Part shown: positions 56,901 to 64,000 of the stretch, in pieces
Position numbering within the stretch: the stretch's first letter is position 1
Layout of the letters: each line of letters begins with the position of its first letter
Source of the DNA: Hetaerina americana
Taxonomy: Eukaryota > Arthropoda > Insecta > Odonata > Calopterygidae
Assembly (NCBI GenBank): GCA_022747635.1
Contig: JAKTNV010000163.1
Span: 485,629-549,628 of the forward strand
Direction of reading: 5' to 3'
DNA length: 64,000 nucleotides
Notes under the pieces: generated by a model
Seen by the model: the letters and a program-made list of their open reading frames with translations, nothing else
Database searches by the model: none
What the model was told of the DNA's origin: nothing
Translations under genes and position numbers: made by a program

Positions 56901-57449
56901 CATGGTAACAACGATTTCCACGGGGCATTGTTGATTCAGATTATAACCTTACAAGACTAAATATTTTTATGACTTTTGTTTTAATCCAACGTTCTTAGTC
57001 CAATGTTTAAATTTCACGAGTATTCCGATCATTGTTTTCACTCAAATCGCCTTCGCTTGTTCCGAATTCCATGGTAACAACGATTCCCACGGGACATTGT
57101 TGATTCAGATTATAACCTTACAAGACTAAATATTTTTATGACTTTTTTTTTAACCCAACGTTCTTAGTCCAATGTTTAAATTTCACGAGTATTCTGATCA
57201 TTGTTTTCACTCGAATCGCCTTCGCTTGTTCCGAATTCCATGGTAACAACGATTTCCACGGGGCATTGTTGATTCAGATTATAACCTTACAAGACTAAAT
57301 ATTTTTATGACTTTTGTTTTAATCCAACGTTCTTAGTCCAATGTTTAAATTTCACGAGTATTCCGATCATTGCTTTCACTCAAATCGCCTTCGCTTGTTC
57401 CGATTTCCATGGTAACAACGATTTCCACGGGGCATTGTTGATTCAGATT

Positions 57450-58340
57450 ATAACCTTACAAGACTAATTTTTTTATGACTTTTGTTTTAATCCAACGTTC
57501 TTAGTCCAATGTTTAAATTTCACGAGTATTCCGATCATTGCTTTCACTCAAATCGCCTTCGCTTGTTCCGATTTCCATGGTAACAACGATTCCCACGGGG
57601 CATTGTTGATTCAGATTATAACCTTACAAGACTAATTTTTTTATGACTTTTGTTTTAATCCAACGTTCTTAGTCCAATGTTTAAATTTCACGAGTATTCC
57701 GATCATTGCTTTCACTCAAATCGCCTTCGCTTGTTCCGAATTCCATGGTAACAACGATTTCCACGGGGCATTGTTGATTCAGATTATAACCTTACAAGAC
57801 TAAATATTTTTATGACTTTTGTTTTAATCCAACGTTCTTAGTCCAATGTTTAAATTTCACGAGTATTCCGATCATTGCTTTCACTCAAATCGCCTTCGCT
57901 TGTTCCGATTTCCATGGTAACAACGATTCCCACGGGGCATTGTTGATTCAGATTATAACCTTACAAGACTAATTTTTTTATGACTTTTGTTTTAATCCAA
58001 CGTTCTTAGTCCAATGTTTAAATTTCACGAGTATTCCGATCATTGCTTTCACTCAAATCGCCTTCGCTTGTTCCGAATTCCATGGTAACAACGATTCCCA
58101 CGGGGCATTGTTGATTCAGATTATAACCTTACAAGACTAAATATTTTTATGACTTTTGTTTTAATCTAACGTTCTTAGTCTGAAGTTTAAATTTCACGAG
58201 TATTCCGATCATTGCTTTCACTCAAATCGCCTTCGCTTGTTCCGATTTCCATGGTAACAACGATTCCCACGGGGCATTGTTGATTCAGATTATAACCTTA
58301 CAAGACTAATTTTTTTATGACTTTTGTTTTAATCCAACGT
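57450..58340. repeat. Alternating satellite B variants (weak dimer structure)
   Basis: Monomers with gatttccatgg followed by gactaattttttt alternate with monomers with gaattccatgg followed by gactaaatatttt, giving a local dimer-like pattern of about 338 bp. Outside this stretch the B variants do not form a stable higher-order unit that I could follow. Confidence 0.6.
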
Positions 58341-59529
58341 TCTTAGTCCAATGTTTAAATTTCACGAGTATTCCTATCATTGTTTTCACTCAAATCGCCT
58401 TCGCTTGTTCCGAATTCCATGGTAACAACGATTCCCACGGGACATTGTTGATTCAGATTATAACCTTACAAGACTAAATATTTTTATGACTTTTTTTTTA
58501 ACCCAACGTTCTTAGTCCAATGTTTAAATTTCACGAGTATTCTGATCATTGTTTTCACTCGAATCGCCTTCGCTTGTTCCGAATTCCATGGTAACAACGA
58601 TTCCCACGGGACATTGTTGATTCAGATTATAACCTTACAAGACTAAATATTTTTATGACTTTTTTTTTAACCCAACGTTCTTAGTCCAATGTTTAAATTT
58701 CACGAGTATTCTGATCATTGTTTTCACTCAAATCGCCTTCGCTTGTTCCGAATTCCATGGTAACAACGATTTCCACGGGGCATTGTTGATTCAGATTATA
58801 ACCTTACAAGACTAAATATTTTTATGACTTTTGTTTTAATCCAACGTTCTTAGTCCAATGTTTAAATTTCACGAGTATTCCGATCATTGCTTTCACTCAA
58901 ATCGCCTTCGCTTGTTCCGAATTCCATGGTAACAACGATTTCCACGGGGCATTGTTGATTCAGATTATAACCTTACAAGACTAAATATTTTTATGACTTT
59001 TGTTTTAATCCAACGTTCTTAGTCCAATGTTTAAATTTCACGAGTATTCCGATCATTGCTTTCACTCAAATCGCCTTCGCTTGTTCCGATTTCCATGGTA
59101 ACAACGATTCCCACGGGGCATTGTTGATTCAGATTATAACCTTACAAGACTAATTTTTTTATGACTTTTGTTTTAATCCAACGTTCTTAGTCCAATGTTT
59201 AAATTTCACGAGTATTCCGATCATTGCTTTCACTCAAATCGCCTTCGCTTGTTCCGAATTCCATGGTAACAACGATTCCCACGGGGCATTGTTGATTCAG
59301 ATAATAACCTTACAAGACTAAATATTTTTATGACTTTTGTTTTAATCTAACGTTCTAGTCCAATGTTTAAATTTCACGAGTATTCCGATCATTGTTTTCA
59401 CTCAAATCGCCTTCGCTTGTTCCGAATTCCATGGTAACAACGATTCCCACGGGACATTGTTGATTCAGATTATAACCTTACAAGACTAAATATTTTTATG
59501 ACTTTTGTTTTAATCTAACGTTCTTAGTC

Positions 59530-59867
59530 CAATGTTTAAATTTCACGAGTATTCCGATCATTGCTTTCACTCAAATCGCCTTCGCTGCTTCCGAATTCCA
59601 TGGTAACAACGATTCCCTTGGGGCATTGTTGATTCAGATTATAACCTTACAAGACTAAATATTTTTATGACTTTTGTTTAAATCCAACGTTCTTAGTCCA
59701 ATTTTTAAATTTCACGAGTATTCCGATCATTGCTTTCACTCAAATCGCCTTCGCTGCTTCCGAATTCCATGGTAACAACGATTCCCTTGGGGCATTGTTG
59801 ATTCAGATTATAACCTTACAAGACTAAATATTTTTATGACTTTTGTTTAAATCCAACGTTCTTAGTC
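59530..59867. repeat. Adjacent duplicated satellite B monomers
   Basis: Two consecutive monomers share the private variants tcgctgcttcc (59582 and 59751), gattcccttggggc and tgtttaaatcc, exactly 169 bp apart, which marks a very local recent duplication. The second differs by atttttaaattt in place of atgtttaaattt at about 59700. Confidence 0.85.
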
Positions 59868-60205
59868 CAATGTTTAAATTTCACGAGTATTCCGATCATT
59901 GCTTTTACTCAAATCGCCTTCGCTTGTTCCGAATTCCATGGTAACAACGATTTCCACGGGGCATTGTTGATTCAGATTATAACCTTACAAGACTAAATAT
60001 TTGTATGACTTTTGTTTTAATCCAACGTTCTTAGTCCAATGTTTAAATTTCACGAGCATTCCGATCATTGCTTTCACTCAAATCGCCTTCGCTTGTTCCG
60101 AATTCCATGGTAACAACGATTCCCACGGGGCATTGTTGATTCAGATAATAACCTTACAAGACTAAATATTTTTATGACTTTTGTTTTAATCTAACGTTCT
60201 TAGTC

Positions 60206-60544
60206 CAATGTTTAAATTTCACGAGTATTCCGATCATTGCTTTCACTCAAATCGCCTTCGCTTGTTCCGAAAGCCATGGTAACAACGATTCCCACGGGGC
60301 ATTGTTGATCCCGATTCTAACCTTAAATGACTCAATTATTTATCGATTTTTGTTTCGATTCAACGTTCTAAGTCTAATGTTTAAATTTCTCAAGTCTTTT
60401 GATGATTGTTTTTCTCTCAAATCACCTTCGTTTCTTCCGATTTTCATGGTTACAGCGATTCCATCGGAGCATTGTTGATCCCGATTCTAACCTTAAATAA
60501 CTCCATATTTTTACAATTTTTGTTATAATGGAACGTACTTCTTC
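60206..60544. repeat. Chimeric and intermediate monomers at the B/C boundary
   Basis: The monomer at 60206 is B-like through cacggggcattgttgat (about 60310), then becomes C-like (cccgattctaaccttaaatga). The next, from 60375, mixes states: caacgttctaagtctaatg just upstream is B-like, tttctcaagtcttttgatga is like neither, and catggttacagcgattcc is C-like. From 60545 the sequence is regular C. Confidence 0.85.
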
Positions 60545-63500
60545 TGATGTTTAAATTTTAAGCGTCTTCCTTTCATTATTTCCTTACAAAACACCTTCGT
60601 TTGTTCTTTTCATTCATGGTTACAGCGATTCCAAAGGGGCATTGTTGATCCCGATTCTAACCTTAAATGACTCCATATTTTTACGATTTTTGTTAAAATG
60701 CAACGTACTTCTTCTGATGTTTAAATTTTAAGCGTCTTTCTTTCATTATTTCCTCACAAAACACCTTCGTTTGTTCTTTTCATTCATGGTAACAGCGATT
60801 CCAAAGGGGCATTGTTGATCCCGATTCTAACCTTAAATAACTCCATATTTTTACAATTTTTGTTATAATGGAACGTACTTCTTCTGATGTTTAAATTTTA
60901 AGCGTCTTCCTATCATTTTTTCCCCACAAAACACCTTCGTTTGTTCTTTTCATACATGGTTACAGCGATTCCAAAGGGTCATTGTTAATCTCGATTCTAA
61001 CCTTAAATAACTCCATATTTTTACGATTTTTTAATAATGCAACGTACTTATTCTGATCTTTAAATTTTAAGCATCTTCCTTTCATTATTACCTTACAAAA
61101 CACCTTCGTTTGTTCTTTTCATTCATGGTTACAGCGATTCCAAAGGGGCATTGTTGATCCCGATTCTAACCTTAAATGACTCCACATTTTTACGATTTTT
61201 GTTATAATGCAACGTACTTCTTCTGATGTTTAAATTTTAAGCGTCTTCCTTTCATTATTTCCTTACAAAACACCTTCGTATGTTGTTTTCATTCATGGTT
61301 ACAGCGATTCCAAAGGGGCATTGTTGATCCCGATTCTAACCTTAAATGACTCCATATTTTTACGATTTTTGTTAAAATGCAACGTACTTCTTCTGATGTT
61401 TAAATTTTAAGCGTCTTCCTTTCATTATTTCCTTACAAAACACCTTCGTTTGTTCTATTCATTCATGGTTACAGCGATTCCAAAGGGGCATTGTTGATCC
61501 CGATTCTAACCTTAAATGACTCCATATTTTTACGATTTTTGTTATAATGCAACGTACTTCTTCTGATGTTTAAATTTTAAGCGTCTTCCTTTCGTTTTTT
61601 CCCCACAAAACACCTTCGTTTGTTCTTTTCATACATGGTTACAGCGATTCCAAAGGGTCATTGTTAATCCCTATTCTAACCTTAAATGACTCCATATTTT
61701 TACGATTTTTGTAATAATGCAACGTACTTATTCTGATGTTTAAATTTTAAGCATCTTCCTTTCATTATTTCCTTACAAAACACCTTCGTTTGTTCTTTTC
61801 ATTCATGGTTACAGCGATTCCAAAGGGTCATTGTTAATCCCGATTCTAACCTTAAATGACTCCATATTTTTACGATTTTTGTAATAATGCAACGTACTTA
61901 TTCTGATGTTTAAATTTTAAGCATCTTCCTTTCATTATTTCCTTACAAAACACCTTCGTTTGTTCTTTTCATTCATGGTTACAGCGATTCCAAAGGGGCA
62001 TTGTTGATCCCGATTCTAACCTTAAATGACTCCATATTTTTACGATTTTTGTTAAAATGCAACGTACTTCGTCTGATGTTTAAATTTTAAGAGTCTTCCT
62101 ATCATTATTTCCTTACAAAACACCTTCGTTTGTTCTTTTCATTCATGGTTACAGCGATTCCAAAGGGTCATTGTTAATCCCGATTCAAACCTTAAATGAC
62201 TCCATATTTTTTCGATTTTTGTAATAATGCAACGTACTTCTTCTGATGTTTAAATTTTAAGCATCTTCCTTTCATTATTACCGTACAAAACACCTTCGTT
62301 TGTTCTTTTCATTTATGGTTACAGCGATTCCAAAGGGGCATTGTTGATCCCGATTCTAACCTTAAATGACTCCATATTTTTACGATATTGGTTATAATGC
62401 AACGTACTTCTTCTGATGTTTAAATTTTAAGAGTCTTCCTTTCATTATTTCCTTACAAAACACCTTCGTTTGTTCTTTTCATTCATGGTTACAGCGATTC
62501 CAAAGGGGCATTGTTGATCCCGATTGTAACCTTAAATGACTCCATATTTTTACGATTTTTGTTATAATGCAACGTACTTGTTCTGATGTTTAAATTTTAA
62601 GCGTCTTCCTTTCATTATTTCCTTACAAAACACCTTCGTTTGTTCTTTTCATTCATGGTTACAACGATTCCAAAGGGGCATTGTTGATCCCGATTCTAAC
62701 CTTAAATGACTCCATATTTTTACGATTTTTGTTAAAATGCAACGTACTTCGTCTGATGTTTAAATTTTAAGCGTCTTCCTATCATTATTTCCTTACAAAA
62801 CACCTTCGTTTGTTCTTTTTATTCATGGTTACAGCGATTCCAAAGGGGCATTGTTGATCCCGATTCTAACCTTAAATGACTCCATAATTTTACGATTTTG
62901 GTTATAATGCAACGTACTTCTTCTGATGTTTAAATTTTAAGCGTCTTCCTTTCATTTTTTCCCCACAAAACACCTTCGTTTGTTCTTTTCATTCATGGTT
63001 ACAGCGATTCCAAAGGGGCATTGTTGATCCCGATTCTAACCTTAAATTACTCAATATTTTTACGATTTTTGTAATAATGCATCGTACTTATTCTGATGTT
63101 TAAATTTTAAGCGTCTTTCTATCATTATTTCCTTACAAAACACCTTCGTTTGTTCTTTTCATTCATGGTTACAGCGATTCCAAAGGGGCATTGTTGATCC
63201 CGATTCTAACCTTAAATGACTCCATATTTTTACGATTTTTGTTATAATGCAACGTACTTCTTCTGATGTTTAAATTTTAAGCGTCTTCCTTTCATTATTT
63301 CCCCACAAAAGACCTTCGTTTGTTCTTTTCATACATGGTTACAGCGATTCCAAAGGGTCATTGTTAATCCCGATTGTAACCTTAAATGACTCAATATTTT
63401 TACGATTTTTGTTATAATGCAACGTACTTCGTCTGATGTTTAAATTTTAAGCGTCTTCCTTTCATTATTTCCCCACGAAAGACCTTCGTTTGTTGTTTTC

Positions 63501-64000
63501 ATACATGGTTACAGCGATTCCAAAGGGTCATTGTTAATCCCGATTCTAACCTTAAATGACTCCATATTTTTACGATTTTTGTTATAATGCAACGTACTTC
63601 TTCTGATGTTTAAATTTTAAGAGTCTTCCTTTCATTATTTCCTTACAAAAGACCTTCGTTTGTTCTTTTCATTCATGGTTACAGCGATTCCAAAGGGGCA
63701 TTGTTGATCCCGATTGTAACCTTAAATGACTCGAAATTTTTACGATTTTTGTTATAATGCAACGTACTTCGTCTGATGTTTAAATTTTAATCGTCTTCCT
63801 TTCATTATTTCCTTACAAAACACCTTCGTTTGTTCTTTTCATTCATGGTTACAGCGATTCATAGGGGCATTGTTGATCCTGATTGTAACCTTAAATGACT
63901 CGAAATTTTTACGATTTTTGTAATAATGCAACGTACTTCGTCTGATGTTTAAATTTTAGGCGTCTTCCTTTCATTATTACCGTACAAAACACCTTCGTTT
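60545..64000. repeat. Satellite C array: 170-bp tandem monomers
   Basis: Twenty complete copies and a partial one; aacgtacttcttctgatg recurs every 170 bp (61211, 61381, 61551, 61721 and so on; last at about 63930). Typical variants are ttcattatttccttac / tttttccccac, ggggcattgttgatcc / gggtcattgttaatcc, and gttataatgc / gtaataatgc / gttaaaatgc. The unit aligns with satellite B along its whole length (tgtttaaattt, caccttcg, catggtta/catggtaa, gattcc, gggcattgttgat, taacctta, tttttgtt, aacgt), so B and C are diverged relatives. The array continues past the window edge. Confidence 0.96.

Larger units (their letters stand above)
53960..60310. repeat. Satellite B array: 169-bp tandem monomers
   Basis: About 38 head-to-tail copies; the phrase caatgtttaaatttcacgag recurs every 169 bp (54129, 54298, 54467 and on to 60206). 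One monomer counted by hand has 37 C and 24 G, about 36% GC. Nearly every copy has CCATGG (NcoI), and most have an adjoining GAATTC (EcoRI), lost where gatttcc replaces gaattcc. Two haplotypes dominate: ttctgatcattgttttcactcg and ttccgatcattgctttcactca. Other alternations are gggaca/ggggca, gattccc/gatttcc, aaatattttt/aatttttt and ttttaatcc/tttttaaccc. Monomer length suits one nucleosome plus linker. The family is not one I recognise. Confidence 0.97.

Noticed and set aside
1..64000. CRISPR array
   Set aside because: Repeats are contiguous 146-170-bp units without short repeats separated by unique spacers, and no cas gene is present.
1..64000. CENP-B box (TTCG, four bases, A, two bases, CGGG)
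   Set aside because: The nearest candidates, ttcgttgctacgttg and ttcgttgatacgttg in A and ttcgcttgttccgaa in B, miss required positions. No match was seen on either strand of the typical monomers.
60545..64000. Bacterial-type -10 box (gttataatgc) in C monomers
   Set aside because: It recurs with the satellite period, varies to gtaataatgc and gttaaaatgc, and no gene follows. It is a chance match in AT-rich DNA.
1..64000. Telomere repeat or known centromeric satellite such as Arabidopsis 180-bp or human alpha satellite
   Set aside because: No short telomeric repeat is present, and the monomers do not resemble the satellites I can recall. A database search was not possible.

Overview
The window is satellite DNA from end to end. 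I found no protein-coding gene, RNA gene, transposon, CRISPR array or origin. It is best explained as eukaryotic heterochromatin, centromeric or pericentromeric in style: tens of kilobases of head-to-tail monomers of nucleosomal length, organised into higher-order repeats (HORs). I cannot name the species, and I do not recognise any of the three monomers. All monomers I read lie in the same orientation, and I saw no foreign insertion in 64 kb.

Layout. (1) 1-53886: satellite A, monomer 146 bp (145-147), AT-rich, about 368 monomers in several sequence classes. Its left part is two copies of a 16-monomer, 2340-bp HOR (1-4227), then a mosaic (4228-7080), then four copies of a 17-monomer, 2433-bp HOR (7081-17028) marked by a truncated 91-bp monomer. 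From 17 to 53.5 kb the array is a patchwork of segmental duplications whose offsets are whole numbers of monomers (1022, 1605, 2482, 2922, 3213/3214, 3653, 4092, 6427 and 12854 bp). (2) 53887-53959: a short junction. (3) 53960-60310: satellite B, monomer 169 bp, about 38 copies. (4) 60311-60544: a chimeric or intermediate stretch. (5) 60545-64000: satellite C, monomer 170 bp, 20 copies plus a partial one. B and C are clearly diverged relatives. A may be a distant relative of both.

How it fits together. The pattern is that of an array evolving by unequal exchange and local amplification: near-identical HOR copies on the left, more degenerate monomers next to the A/B junction, and intermediate monomers at the B/C junction. 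Points worth a second look are a long inverted repeat present in one A monomer class and absent from another, a TTGTT/AACAA dyad shared by A and B, the graded B/C boundary, ordered similarity between A and B, and a 24-codon reading frame in B whose three main linked variants are all synonymous. All repeat periods, offsets and differences were read by eye from the sequence. Percent identities were not computed.
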